This document shows positions 1 through 11,490 of a stretch of DNA of 64,000 bases, piece by piece (position 1 is the stretch's first letter; every line of letters begins with the position of its first letter). Location of the stretch: positions 4,235,001 through 4,299,000 of the forward strand of contig BSQZ01000034.1 of the NCBI GenBank assembly GCA_033239005.1, given 5' to 3'. The notes below the pieces were generated by a model that made no database searches, had not been told where the DNA came from, and saw nothing but the letters and a program-made list of their open reading frames with translations. Origin of the DNA: Lamellibrachia satsuma (lineage: Eukaryota; Annelida; Polychaeta; Sabellida; Siboglinidae). The translations under genes were made by a program, and so were the position numbers.

Positions 1-118
1 TTTATTTGACCCCTCATACATTTCACATAATACATATATAGCCATATTAAATTATAATTTTAAATAATACATGTGTACATGGCTGTATATAAACATGGTA
101 TATATTAAGATAAACAAA

Positions 119-320
119 AGGAGACTCCACCTTGCAAAATAAAATAAATAAAACTAAATCAGGTGGTCAAACACATATAATTCTTCCGAGAAGAGAAAAA
201 TAAGAAAGAAAAAAAAACAATATAATAATACCATATCTGATTGTTTGCGTGTATGAGTGTGCGCGTGCATGTGCTTGTTCATATATATGCGCGTGCTCGT
301 GTATTACTATTCTCGCTTGA
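119..320 (-). repeat. LINE 3'-end-like fragment
   Basis: This stretch shares an ordered set of words with 53200-53450: an 'aggagactcc' word, an actaaat/tcaaacac block, runs of aaataaaa, then a GT-rich tail. At 53.2 kb these lie 3' of a minus-strand LINE reverse transcriptase. I read it as a stranded 3' UTR of the same LINE family. No coding sequence remains. The alignment was made by eye and is loose. Confidence 0.3.
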
Positions 321-710
321 TTATGTGTGTTTGCAGTTTATGCGCCTTTTAGTGTAAGGGTGACAGGCTTATTAATCTTCTTTTTCAAAAACGTGTATCA
401 GGTGTGCTTGTTATTGGCATGAAAGACATAGTCGACAATACAGTGTTGTGTTGAACTCATGATACGACTACGATGCACAGAACGATGCGAACATAACTTG
501 ATTTCACGGTATTCGACCACCTTAAGATTGTACTAGTAATGTCTCGTTGACATCGTCAGTTCGTAGCACAAAGCCTTCAGCAGACAATCTAGCGTAACCT
601 AGCTTAAAACAACATTCCAGCGATTAGTGAGATGCAGTATATAGTTGTTTATAATAATGTAATATATGTCGTTATAATAATAATATGTAGTGCGTTATTG
701 TTTTTTCCAG

Positions 711-883
711 TGGAGGGATACTGCCGAGGTCTGCCGGCTGGCAACGTGCTTGTCGAATGGAACATTGGCGATTGTATCAGCCAGGGTTACCAAAAAGGCG
801 ACAGTTACACTGGATGGACATCGACAGTACGTATCATCGTCGAGGAGGTCACCTTGGAAGACGCTGTCCAAGCTATTGTCTAG
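711..883 (+). CDS. Terminal exon of a CTHRC1-like secreted protein
   Basis: A polypyrimidine tract ending in ttttttccag precedes the exon at 711. The exon continues a split Val codon (G|TG) and reads VEGYCRGLPAG, then EWNIGDC, DSYTGW and RIIVEEV, stopping at TAG 881-883. This is the last part of the C-terminal domain of collagen triple helix repeat-containing protein 1: the VEGxCxG start, the W-x-G-x-C motif and the GWxSxxRIIxEE end. Splice phase and motif spacing match the complete gene's last exon at 20994-21175. The upstream exons would lie left of the window, so only the 3' end is present. The reading frame is intact, so the gene may be functional. Confidence 0.82.
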
Positions 884-943
884 ATTACGGACACGTCTGT
901 GAGTCGTTACCATACAGTGTTCTTCTTGCTCACTTGCTATGCA

Positions 944-949
944 AATAAA
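944..949 (+). promoter_or_regulatory. Poly(A) signal AATAAA
   Basis: A canonical AATAAA lies 61 nt after the stop codon of the CTHRC1-like terminal exon. It is placed to end a very short 3' UTR, just before a long GT microsatellite. Confidence 0.6.
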
Positions 950-1004
950 ACGGTGGTTTCTGAAACGCATGATGTTTCATTAATTCAAAAACATTGTTGT
1001 ATTA

Positions 1005-1262
<258 letters not shown>

Positions 1263-1269
1263 GCTGCGA

Positions 1270-1850
1270 ATGTGTTCAAAACCACATGTCACATTCAAGA
1301 AGGCGCTCGATATGGCGGGTGGGCTAAGCTGTGATCCCAACCAAGCAAACATTTAATTTGTTCAAACGGTGGTAAAGAAATACTAATATCCATGAGCAGT
1401 ACACGGAACGTTGCAAAATTACATCACTGTCAAAACCTTGAACACGCGTCCAGAATACAAATCCATTAGAAACAGATTAATATCGCTCTCGCTGAGTATT
1501 TTCTCTCTAGTGACACCGATAGCAATATAAGTAATGTTCTCTAGACTGATATTGTTGTCATGATCAATAGCGTTAGTGGTGTGGTGGATGCGAGAACCGG
1601 CTCCAAAAGCCCATGGCTACCTCTCTGAATTTTTATGAAGCAAAACAGTTATTAATTAATTGTATGGGAGCAGCGAGATAAATTGTAAAAACGTAACAAA
1701 ATTCCCGGTGTTTGAGGTATCTTTGTTGCTCTCAGCCTGATTACCAATACAATACAATACAATGCAATTATATTTCATTCGCCCGACCAAGGAATTACAG
1801 TGCCGATCGACATTTGGTATTTTGTTGAATAACTGCATCCATGCATAATA
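1270..1850. other. Non-coding, nothing recognised
   Basis: AT-rich unique-looking sequence. The only notable feature is an (ATACA)-type run near 1745-1765, which looks like the degenerate end of a retroposon. No exon, RNA gene or coherent reading frame was found. Confidence 0.5.
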
Positions 1851-1854
1851 TATG

Positions 1855-1998
1855 AACACACGCACGCGCACGCGCACGCGCACGCGCACGCGCACGCGCA
1901 CGCCACACGAGCGCACACAGCCACGCACGCACCCACTCACCCCCGCAAGCATGCAAGCAAACACGCACGCACACAAGCAAGCAAGTACGCACTCACCC
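1855..1998 (+). repeat. (CACGCG)n and CGCA-rich simple repeat
   Basis: A hexanucleotide CGCACG array (about 1860-1902) grades into imperfect ACGC/CAAG-rich low-complexity sequence. Confidence 0.9.
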
Positions 1999-2339
1999 AC
2001 GCACACGAACATGGTCGATTCTCCAAAACTCGTCAAGGAGGTTTTGAAAAAAATATATATCGATCGATCCCTGTGGTACCCCACTCAAAACAGATTTCCT
2101 GTTTGAAATATCATCATCTGCTATTACTCTCTGTCTTCTGTGTGTAAGTACTTTTATATCCAGTTGATTGCATCATTACCTATGCCATGGGTTTTTAGTT
2201 TAGTAATTTTCTGGTTTGTTCCTTGATCCTTTCTTGAAATAGCGTTGTAATGTTTGCTTCTTTCCATTCTGAAAGAACTATTCCTTCTTCTAGTGACAAG
2301 GTAAACATTTATGCAAGTGGTGTACTAGTTGTTAAGTTG

Positions 2340-2681
2340 TGGCCGTTTGCTGGACAGTTAGTTGCTGGAACGTCAATAGATTGCCGTCGGGTGAAGGCCC
2401 GCCCGTACTAGACGAGGCCCAGGGGAGCTTCCGCTCATCGACAGTGGCGCCGACACGCGAAAGCCGGTGTAGGTATTGCACGGAAGCTGCTAGTCACGAC
2501 CCTGCACGCTGGCGGCCCCGGTGTGACGGTCGCTTGGTCATCGACAGTGGAGTCACGATGCCATTCGTATCCTGCCAGGGCGTCAGAGCAGCCCTGTTTA
2601 GGGGTAGCACTGCTCTCTCCAAACGGGGAAGGGAATAAAAAACGTTTCCTAAAAACTAAAAAAAGCTGACCCAAACCCGAC
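2340..2681 (+). mobile_element. 5' UTR of the RTE-like LINE
   Basis: GC-richer than its surroundings and directly upstream of the LINE coding region. The first ~115 nt (2346-2462) recur at 8926-9024, where they are fused to the same element's 3' UTR. That shows they belong to the element and not to the flank. The open frame 2339-2638 here has no recognisable product. Confidence 0.6.
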
Positions 2682-5600
2682 TTGCCCGCAAACCGCAGCG
2701 GGCTGGTCATCCAACACTGCGGTCGAAACGATACATTGAATATATGCACATGGAATGTGAGAACGTTACAAGATAACGACAAGCAACTAGAACGTAGAAC
2801 AGCCATCATTGGCAGAGAGCTTGCAAGGTACAACATCACCATCGCAGCTTTGAGTGAAACGAGGCTATCAGACGAGTCTCAAATTGAGGAAAAGGGTGCT
2901 GGCTACACGTTTTTCTGGATCGGCAAACCAGCCAATGACCATCGACAAGCAGGAGTAGGCTTTGCGATAAAGTCCTCATATCTATACCACATTGATAAGC
3001 TGCCAAAGGCAGTAAATGAAAGACTGATGACCATGCGCATCAGACTGTCCGGAAAGAACTACGCCACTATAGTTAGTGCCCATGCACCAACAATGACTTA
3101 CTCGGACGAGGAGAAAGAAAATTTCTACGAAAGACGACGATCGGCAGAGTCCCACGCAGCGACAAGTTGATTGTGCTTGGTGACTTCAATGCTCGAGTGG
3201 GACGGGACCATGAAACATGGGAGCGTGTCATCGGACATCATGGCATGGGTAACGAAAATGCCAACGGCTCTCTACTCCTGAACATGTGTGCCGAATACCA
3301 ATTGACAATCACCAATACGCTATTCCAACAAGCAAATAAGTACAAAACATCGTGGATGCATCCTCGATCTAAACACTGGCACCTGATCGACTACGTCATA
3401 GTCCGGCAACGCGACTCACGTGACGTCAAAAAGACATGCACCATAGGCGCCACAACCTGCTGGTCTGATCACAGGATGGTGAGGAGTCGCATGCGACTAA
3501 ACTTCCAAGGCAGCAAGCACAGGTGTGGAATGAAACCAAGGAAGAAGCTGGACGTATCAAAACTAAAATCTGTCGAACTACAGCGGCAACTGGAGAAAAA
3601 GCTGGACGAGGTAATCGAGGAACAGGCTGAAACAACTCAAGATGTGGATGAGACGTGGACTAAGCTGCGTGACATAATCTACCAAGGCGCGCTAGACGTA
3701 CTAGGCGCCACAAAACGCAAACACCGTGACTGGTTTGATGAAAATGATACAGAAGCAGCCACCGTCCTCAGAAAAATGCATGAGTCACATCTAGAGTGGA
3801 TAAATGATCGAGATTCGGCAGCTAAAGCAATCACGTATCGACACTACAAGCAATCGGCTCAAGCCAGATTGCGTGCCATAAAGGAACAATGGTGGTCTGA
3901 CAGGGCGAACGAGTTGCAGGAGGCAGCGGATAGAAAAGACTCAAAGTCCTACTATGACGGTCTCAAAGCGATATACGGTCCACAAGCAAATGGATTTACA
4001 TCATTACTGAGCGCAGACGCCGAAACACGACTCACAGAGCCCAGTCGCGTACTGGAACGGTGGGCGGAGCACTTCAGCGATGTGCTAAACCGGCCATCAA
4101 CAATCTCGCAGGCCGCAATCGACAGCATAGCACAGCGCCCGCTCATGGAAGAACTGGCACACCGACCCACACTTGAAGAAACTACCGCAGCGATCAAGAA
4201 ACTTTCCAGTGGAAAGGCAGCAGGACCAGATGCGATTGCTGCCGAAATCTACAAGTACGGTGGCACAAACCTTACGAAGCGCCTTGTAAAGCTCTTCAGC
4301 AACATCTGGGACAGCAGGGCTGTTCCGCAAGAGTTCAAAAACGCGTCCATCGTCCACATCTATAAAAGGAAAGGTGACAAAAGCATCTGTGACAACCACC
4401 GTGGAATTTCTCTTCTGTATAGCTGGGAAGATACTCGCGCGCATCTTGCTAAATCGACTTGCACTACATCTCGCTGATAACATCCTGCCCGAGAGTCAAT
4501 GCGGCTTCCGAGCACAGCGCAGTACAATCGATATGATCTTCGCAACTCGCCAAGTGCAGGAGAAATGTAGAGAGCAAAACCTAGCTCTATACATGGTGTT
4601 TGTTGACTTGACGAAAGCCTTCGACACAATCAGCAGAGATGGCTTATGGCAGATACTACGAAAGAATGGTTGCCCTGACTTGTTTGTCGACGTAATACGT
4701 TCATTCCACGAAGGGATGGTTGCCCGAGTGCAAGATCAGGGTCAAACGTCAGAGCCATTCCCGGTAACAAATGGCACCAAGCAAGGTTGTGTGATGGCAC
4801 CAATGTTATTCACATTAGTATTCTCAGCCATGCTCAACGATGCGTTCCATGACAACGACTTGGGAGCACTCATCCGGTTCCGAACTGATGGAAACGTATT
4901 CAACCTTCGACGACTCAAATCCAGGACAAGAACTTCCAAGTTACTGATCAAAGACCTACTATTCGCTGACGACTGTGCACTTCTTGCACATACGATCGAT
5001 GACATACAAGCGATTACCAATGCTTTCGCCAGATCCGCCCGCCGTTTCGGATTGACTATCAGTGTGAAGAAAACCGAGGTGATGTATCAGCCGAAGCCTG
5101 GAGCAGACTACTCGGCTCCAATCATCACCATCGCCAACAACCCACTAAACGTCGTTGACAAGTTCACCTACTTGGGTAGCACGCTATCACAAAATGCCAT
5201 GATAGACGATGACGTCTCAACACGGATTGGGAAAGCGAGCGCGTCATTCGGCAGACTCACCAAGCGCCTTTGGAATGAACGCGGTGTACGTCTTGCCACC
5301 AAAATCAGTGTATACTGTGCCGTGGTGCTACCGACACTGCTATATGGATGCGAGGCGTGGACACCATACCGCCGACACATACGGAGACTCGACCAGTTCC
5401 ACATGCGCAGCCTAAGGCGCATCGCTAACATCAAGTGGCAAGACATGATTTCCAACACCGAGGTCTTACAGCGCTGTGCACAAAAGGGCATCGAACACCA
5501 CATCAAGCGTGCACACCTCCGCTGGTCCGGGCACCTTGTGAGAATGGCCGATGACCGCATCCCTAAAGCAGTGTTCTATGGAGAACTGGACTCGGGCAAA

Positions 5601-5906
5601 CGAACACGGGGAGGGCAGCGAAAGAGATACAAGGACGTGCTCAAGGCAACACTAAAATCATGTGGCGTGCCTCACAACACCTGGGAGTCCACAGCGATGG
5701 ACCGTGCCCTCTGGCGTTGCACATGCCACGTCGGCCTACACGAATTCGAAAAAAAGCGGTGCGACGCCCTGAGAGAGAAGAGACTAAGACGGAAGGCTAC
5801 CCAGCCTTCATCAAACACTGTCACCTTTGTGTGTCGTGTCTGTGGACGACAATGTGCATCGCGGATCGGTCTGTTCAGCCACAACCGTACACACGATACT
5901 GACTGA
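2682..5906 (+). pseudogene. RTE-like non-LTR retrotransposon polyprotein (EN-RT-zinc finger), two frameshifts
   Basis: Endonuclease plus reverse transcriptase of a non-LTR retrotransposon, of the kind often auto-named craniofacial development protein 2-like. It would nick the target and copy its own RNA. The APE-type endonuclease shows NICTWNVRTL, the catalytic Glu in LSETRL, VLGDFNARVG and a terminal CWSDHR. The RT shows FVDLTKAFDT, the TKQGCVMAP loop and the active-site LLFADDCALL. A C-terminal finger CRVCGRQC...SHNRTH closes the protein at 5906. The frame changes twice: near 3130-3160, before the GDFN motif, and near 4412-4420, just after NHRGISLL, where one base seems lost. Otherwise the protein is nearly full length with few stops, so this is a young but dead copy. 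Clade assignment (RTE versus a relative) is inference. Confidence 0.88.
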
Positions 5907-6170
5907 GGTCGAGATCCGTCGTACCGACGGCTCACTCCATACATACATTGTACGGAAAGAACATTGTGTTAAATATTAATTCCATTTTATTTGTTTGTGT
6001 GAATTGTTTAAATATAAGTCAAACTTAAAATTGTCTTGTATGTGCTGATAAAACATTACTCATACCTGACGAGTTAGAATAAAAGTATCTGGATATACCA
6101 AAAAAACATACCCATTCCGTCACAATGGAACCTGCTCTCTCAATATAAGCTCTGATGTGTGCCATATTAC
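5907..6170 (+). mobile_element. 3' UTR of the RTE-like LINE
   Basis: AT-rich sequence after the polyprotein stop. Nearly the whole segment (5948-6160) has a second copy split between 9027-9056 and 9538-9700, which marks it as element-derived. Confidence 0.6.
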
Positions 6171-6382
6171 AGAGCTTGTGTAATTGCGTTATTTTTGCTG
6201 GTATATCTGGTTTTATTTTGCTGAGAAGAATATTATTTCGGGATTTCGGGTCATATATTTTAATTTTCCCTTCATTCCTACATGATAGATTATAGGTCGA
6301 TCACTAAATACGTTATAGCAATACTTGTTTGTATTCAGTGACTAAGTGGAACAAATGCCTCGGATTCTAAAGAGCTACCAGG

Positions 6383-6835
6383 AATCCACTATAAGCCAAC
6401 ATGTGCTAAAATGAAATAGTAATGGACGAATCCTGACATGTCATAAATGCCATAATGAAGTAGGAACCAGTATCTCTACAACTTGAGACTTACAGTCGAT
6501 CAATATCGAACTGGGGCCTACTTAACCACAATGCATGTAATTGGACAATAATCCAATATCAACAAACATGTAGAAAAAATAAAGATCAGTGGACGAGTGC
6601 ATACATGTAAAGTATGTCATAATGAAGTACAAACCGGTATCTCTACAACTTGAGACTATCAATCGATTAATGTCGAAGTGGGATCTACTTCGCCATGATG
6701 CATATAATTGGACATGAATCCAACATCAACCAACACGTGGTAAAATTGAATAAATATCGGAGGACGAATCCACACATAACATGACTGCCATAATGGAGAA
6801 AGAACCAGTATGTCTGCAGCTTTTGTCGAGACTGC
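6383..6835 (+). repeat. 167-bp tandem repeat, about 2.7 units
   Basis: The segment aatcca..at..caac starts at 6383, 6550 and 6717, giving a period of exactly 167 bp twice. Shared words include 'ccataatgaag', 'cagtatctctacaactt' and 'gcatataattggaca'. The units have diverged moderately. No coding potential is evident. Confidence 0.8.
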
Positions 6836-7019
6836 CAATCGATCTAGAATCTACGTACAACTGTTTGGACTAAATGAGTTCAATCTTTGTATAAATTGTG
6901 TTTTATACATACAATGCTCTTGTATCAAATCACACGCCACCAGCAATGTTTGCATAATAACATACTTGTCAACACCAAAATGCTTACAGTTGTAAGAGCC
7001 AAACTTGAGTTTCTTTTTA

Positions 7020-7640
7020 TTGTCCATCATGTTTATGTTTCATTTTGACTTGAATTCACACCAGTTTCCCCATTGCTCAGTGTACTGCCACTTCGTTTGC
7101 ACGTTTGGGAAATATCTTCTAATGTTGATGTCACACGGCCAAAAGTCAGGATTATAAACCTTCATGAGATCATCTTTAGATATTTCTAGTTTAAATGTCT
7201 GATGCTTGGCATCAATGTGTGACATAACAGAAAATGAGCGAACACACACACCTTTAGATTTAATGTGATCTTTGAGATCAATCTCTTTTGTTACCTTTGA
7301 CACCCTTTCTATTACTAGATCTCTACTAGGAGGTGGTGCCCCTGTACACGATCACTGCCACAACCAGTGCCAAAGACAATGTTTCTCTTTTTCTTTTCTA
7401 CCACTGTCCATTTCTGTCCATTGTTCCCATCACAGGACTTAGGTTTAGGCGGGGCCTGTTGTACGGGGTATGCCACTTTCTGAGTGGTCATTGCATTTGT
7501 TGTACCGGTAGCCCGATTAGTACTTGTAGGAGGCCGTACTGCCTTATATCGACACTCGGTGATCTTGACGATTGTTGTTCTCCAGTGCGCAGCACACTGT
7601 TTATTTCCGGTTCTCTCTCGCTATTTTGTCTATATCCCGT
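7020..7640 (-). pseudogene. LINE ORF1 (RRM-like) C-terminal fragment
   Basis: Read on the minus strand, a broken frame with several stops ends in an intact stretch (7303-7040). It starts APPPSRD just upstream, continues into VSKVTKEIDLKDHIKSKG, then YNPDFWPCDINIRRYF. The pattern 'PPPSRd...v.r.....di..yi...g..v', followed by 'k.yk..i...d...v..pd.WP.gi.vR.f', is the nucleic-acid-binding C-terminus of ORF1 in many invertebrate LINEs. No RT follows, so it is a fragment. The long open frame on the opposite strand (7333-8040) overlaps this decayed ORF1 and has no recognisable domain, so I do not call it a gene. Confidence 0.5.
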
Positions 7641-8299
7641 GATGGTTTATATCAATACGCAAAATTATAGTTTGACATTGCATACCAAGTTGTTATTGAA
7701 GGCATATACACTTAGTGGTAGTACGCAGTCATCTGGCAGATTTCACAGCGAAGTGTGTCAGCGTCGCTATTTAAGTTATATTCATGACACATCGGTCGTG
7801 GAAAGACGCAGTATTCGGAATACATCCATGCTTACATGTAATTCAAACACAGTATTGTCTTCTAGTGGTCCAACTTTATTGAAAAAGTTCTATTTACTCC
7901 ATACATGTGCACAGAAACACATGTTGTCCTCTGTCATATTGTATGATAATTTTTGCCTCTTTTTAATTGTTGGAGTCTTCTTCCGTTGCACTGCGCTTAT
8001 ACACTTTCCACATATGTTGTTTGTATGTATGTTTTGCTAATAGCCTCACATCGGAGCTCGTGTAAGGTTCTACATAATTAGCTTGTTTACTTTAGTCGCC
8101 TAGCGATTGAGAGTGTGGTAATAGTCGTGCTAGTGGCGCCCAATAGCGACCGATGGCTAATCTATCTATCGGAAATTTATTTGTTTCCAACTGACTAACA
8201 TATCAAAGAAATGTTATCATTGATTTGTAACCTAATTATTATTGTATTGTGTTGGTGACAGCAGGTAAGCATCTTTGCTTTCTCACTTTCGAGGGAGCT

Positions 8300-8720
8300 A
8301 AAGGTATGTTTTAAAGTGGTTTTCTCTTATAAATCTGGTAGCAGATCTCTCAATCCATGCACTGGATATATGCGACAAACGGTGGCGCCACAGCCCGGAG
8401 CTTGGATAATGGATGCTATTTTTTTTCGAAACGCTACACAGAAATTTAAGATAGCATTGACTGTGAGCAACGAGAATAACATTAATATTACAAATAATTT
8501 CCTGCAGCAGTGGCGCCACCGAACGAGTGAAACTGTTTTTTATGAACATTGACGCTATTGCGGATATAAGAACAGGGCAGCGCGGTGAACGGCGTCTTGG
8601 TAGACATGTCGCTTTACTTGTATATGTTTATTGGCATTTATGCATTTCGTTTGCATTCCTTGCTTTTGCCTAAATCTGTCTGCAACAAATTTACAACACA
8701 CGTTGTTCGCCAGAAGAGGC
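8300..8720 (+). repeat. Dispersed repeat, copy 1 (empty site for the MITE)
   Basis: Contains 'cggtggcgccacagcccggagctt', 'cagtggcgccaccgaacgagtgaaa', then 'gacgctattgcggatataagaac' and a tail with 'tttattggcatt..tgcatttcgtttgcatt'. The same ordered blocks recur at about 9700-9830 and at 10550-10990. In the latter they are interrupted by a MITE after 'acgcta'. Origin is unknown; no coding sequence. Confidence 0.65.
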
Positions 8721-8925
8721 TATTTGTACTACGATTAAATTAAGCTGTTTTCGGTTCATAATAATGTTCTTTAACCAAAAAACATGTATCAGATGTGTTT
8801 ACTATTGGCACAAATCCATAGTCGACAATACCACTGTTGTGTTGGTTTCATGTTAGCACTGCGATAAACGGTGGGGCCACATACCGGAGCTGAAACCATA
8901 ATTTGACTGTTCACGTTCACAGTTA

Positions 8926-9056
8926 GTTGATGGAACGTCAATAGATTGCCTTCGGATGAAGACCCGTTCGTACGAAACGAAGCCCAGGCGAGCTTCCGCT
9001 CATAGAAGTGGCGCCGACACACGAAATTATACGGAACGAACATTGTGTTAAATAGT
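8926..9056 (+). mobile_element. Internally deleted derivative of the RTE-like LINE (5' UTR joined to 3' UTR)
   Basis: 8926-9024 matches 2346-2462 (LINE 5' UTR). Immediately after, 9027-9056 matches 5948-5977 (LINE 3' UTR). About 3.5 kb of coding sequence is absent. The 3' UTR match resumes at 9538. This is a non-autonomous, SINE-like deletion product of the LINE. Confidence 0.7.
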
Positions 9057-9537
9057 AAAACTGCTTCTTCAACTGATTTAGCCTATGGCATATCCGGTTA
9101 ATTTTTGTCCAAATATGTGGTGTGTGAACAGTTTATATAACATCCACAGTCAACTTAATAATTTTTTTTTGAAATCATTGAAATAATTTACATTAGTCGT
9201 TAGATCTGGTAAGGATCAAAATAGTGGATATCCAAAATGGTAAGCACTGTGTGTGTCAATACTGATCATGGGCGTGACTTCCATTCTCTCGCCGATCACG
9301 TGAGAAACTTACGAAATTTCGCCAAGGAAGAAAATCGTGATTTTTTAGTATTTCGATTTTCACTTCATGCTTGAACGAGCATTAGCTAATTTAGTAATGT
9401 GTCTGATAATATCGTAAAAAACTATATACAACAGTTGCACAGACTAGCCAACATGTTGCAGTGGATACAAGGTAGGTTTAGTTTCTCGCAAACTTAATTT
9501 GAAATGAGCCTAGCAAACAATCGAATTGATTAAGCAC
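9057..9537. other. About 480-bp insertion within the deleted LINE derivative
   Basis: Separates the two parts of the 3' UTR homology. It is AT-rich with no reading frame of note, and its ends were not resolved. Probably another mobile element. Confidence 0.4.
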
Positions 9538-9700
9538 CTTTAATTCCGCTTTATTGTTGTGTGTGAATTGTTTAACTCTAAACCAAGTTTCAAATTGTTT
9601 TGTATGCGCTGATAAAATATTACTGATAACTAACGAGCTATAATGAAAGTCCTTGGATATACATACTCTCAACTTGCTCTCTCAAACTAAGCTCTGATGT
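9538..9700 (+). mobile_element. Continuation of the 3' UTR of the deleted LINE derivative
   Basis: Aligns with 5978-6160, sharing 'gtgtgaattgttta', 'tgtatg.gctgataaaa.attact' and 'gctctctcaa..taagctctgatgtgtg'. Confidence 0.65.
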
Positions 9701-10549
9701 GTGCGACAAAAGGTGGCGCCACATTCCGAAGCTTGAATAATTGAGGCTAAACGTTGTCAAAACGTTACAATGGAAAGGGTATCACTGACTGTGAAAATCG
9801 AGAGAAAAATTAACATTACATTGCTATGATTACTCGCTGATGTGAGGAAAACTGCGCATGCCTGACACTAGTTGAACCAGTGCTTATCGAATGTACTATT
9901 TGGTATTAGGACATGTGATCACGTATCGAAACTACGCCAAAAATGCATTTATCTCGGAACTTCCCCTTCTGATGTGTTTATGATTGGATAGAAAATGACT
10001 ACAGTTGCCCTGTATAAAAGACTAGCTTTCCAACGATGCTAAATGTGTCGGAGTTGAGGAAGGCATGTTGATCGGCGAAATGTTGTATAACAAATTAGTA
10101 ACTTAGGACAACGATTTTACGGTGCGCGTCAGCCGAAAAAGATGCACAAAACAACTGTTCAATAAATAATTCAGGATTACAACGCGTCTTCCATGACTTG
10201 GGCAACCTTCCACAGTCAACACTACAAGCGGAAAGCAAAGAATCCTCGCTTTCAGAAAATACTGGACGGTGCCTAGAAGAGGAACATGTTCAAAACAAGA
10301 CAAAGATACACGATTTATTAAATTACGAAGAATAAATGAGGGTAATTCAAGGTTAAAAGTTTTATTCACAACCCTAAGATCAAGGCAAGTTATCCAGACA
10401 AGTACATGTCAAGAAAGTATACCTTAATAAATATAATTATATTTGAGAAAATGTTCAAGAAGATGATATTGGGGTGGTTGCATAAGTTTTACATTTAAGT
10501 CCAAAAAAACGAATAACATTACGTATATGTGGGTGGTGACCACACGTAG

Positions 10550-10995
10550 GGGACAAATAAATTCCAGCAAGAGTCGCTCCACCGAACGAGTGAAATTGGT
10601 ATTTAAGCACATTCACGCTATAGGGACACAAGTGGTTCTCGTTTCGAGGCGACAGTTGACGAGATATTGCACTTCCGGCTTTAATAAGTAATATAAGTAA
10701 ATGTGTTATTGTTTGTTCTCTCCTTTTTAATTCCAGAGGTGTTCATGTGAGAAACGCGATAAGGGACATCGTATCGTTAGAAACCGGAAGTGAGCATTTA
10801 TGGGCACATTTGCATAGATACAACATGGTGGCTGACGAGACTTGTGTCCCCTATTGTGGATATAAGAACCTGTTCAGCGCGGTGAAGAACGTCTTGGTAG
10901 CCATATCACGTCAGTGAAATCTGTTTATTGGCATTTCTGCATTTCGTTTGCATTTCTTGTTTGGTTTAAATATGTGTGATACGTTTTCTCAATGT
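10550..10995 (+). repeat. Dispersed repeat, copy 2, split by the MITE
   Basis: 10570-10620 matches 8508-8556. After the MITE, 10852-10995 matches 8553-8690 ('tgtggatataagaac', 'cagcgcggtgaa', 'gcatttcgtttgcatt'). Confidence 0.65.
10622..10851 (+). mobile_element. MITE with 12-bp terminal inverted repeats and TA/TAT target duplication
   Basis: Begins AGGGACACAAGT and ends ACTTGTGTCCCC, so the ends are inverted repeats with one mismatch. It is flanked by TAT on both sides (10619-10621 and 10852-10854). The related copy at 8550-8560 carries a single uninterrupted 'acgctattg', giving the empty site. It is about 230 bp with no coding capacity. A TA-type duplication fits the Tc1/mariner superfamily. 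A degraded inverse-orientation relative lies at about 55266-55590. Confidence 0.75.
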
Positions 10996-11009
10996 TTGAA
11001 TAAATTGAT

Positions 11010-11485
11010 GAGTACATATTGAAACTTATTGCTATGATTTATATTCATGGTGGCATACCTTGATCTGAGCCATTCCGAAGCACTATGCTTTTTTTGACTT
11101 TGAGTGCGAACTTTTGAGACCATCCCTTAAATAACGGTAGGAGAACTTACCCGAGGAAGAGGAATGTGATAGAAATAGCAGTTCGTGTATTGAATGCGCA
11201 GACAATCGTAAAATGGGGGAAATTTGTGGTAACGAGGATTTTCGGAACCGGAAGTAAACATAAATTAATGATTATGCAGTCGTGCGCATAAATGAACACA
11301 ATGACTTATTTTTTATATCATTTTATTAGCTTCTAGTATCATGATACACATGCATTGTCAAATGAGGATAACAATATAGTATCGCACGATGAAGTTTGAG
11401 AGAACTTGCTTGAGTGCATAACATGTTCGTGGAAAACTAACCGCCTACTTGATGTTTACAACACGACCACATTTAAGTGGGTCGC
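11010..11485. other. Non-coding, nothing recognised
   Basis: AT-rich sequence between the dispersed repeat and the satellite block. Both strands lack long frames or splice-framed exons that I can identify. Confidence 0.4.
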
Positions 11486-11490
11486 CGAGA

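Noticed and set aside
7333..8040. 235-aa plus-strand open frame with hydrophobic stretches
   Set aside because: Its first part is antisense to decayed LINE ORF1. No domain, splice context or conservation argument supports it.
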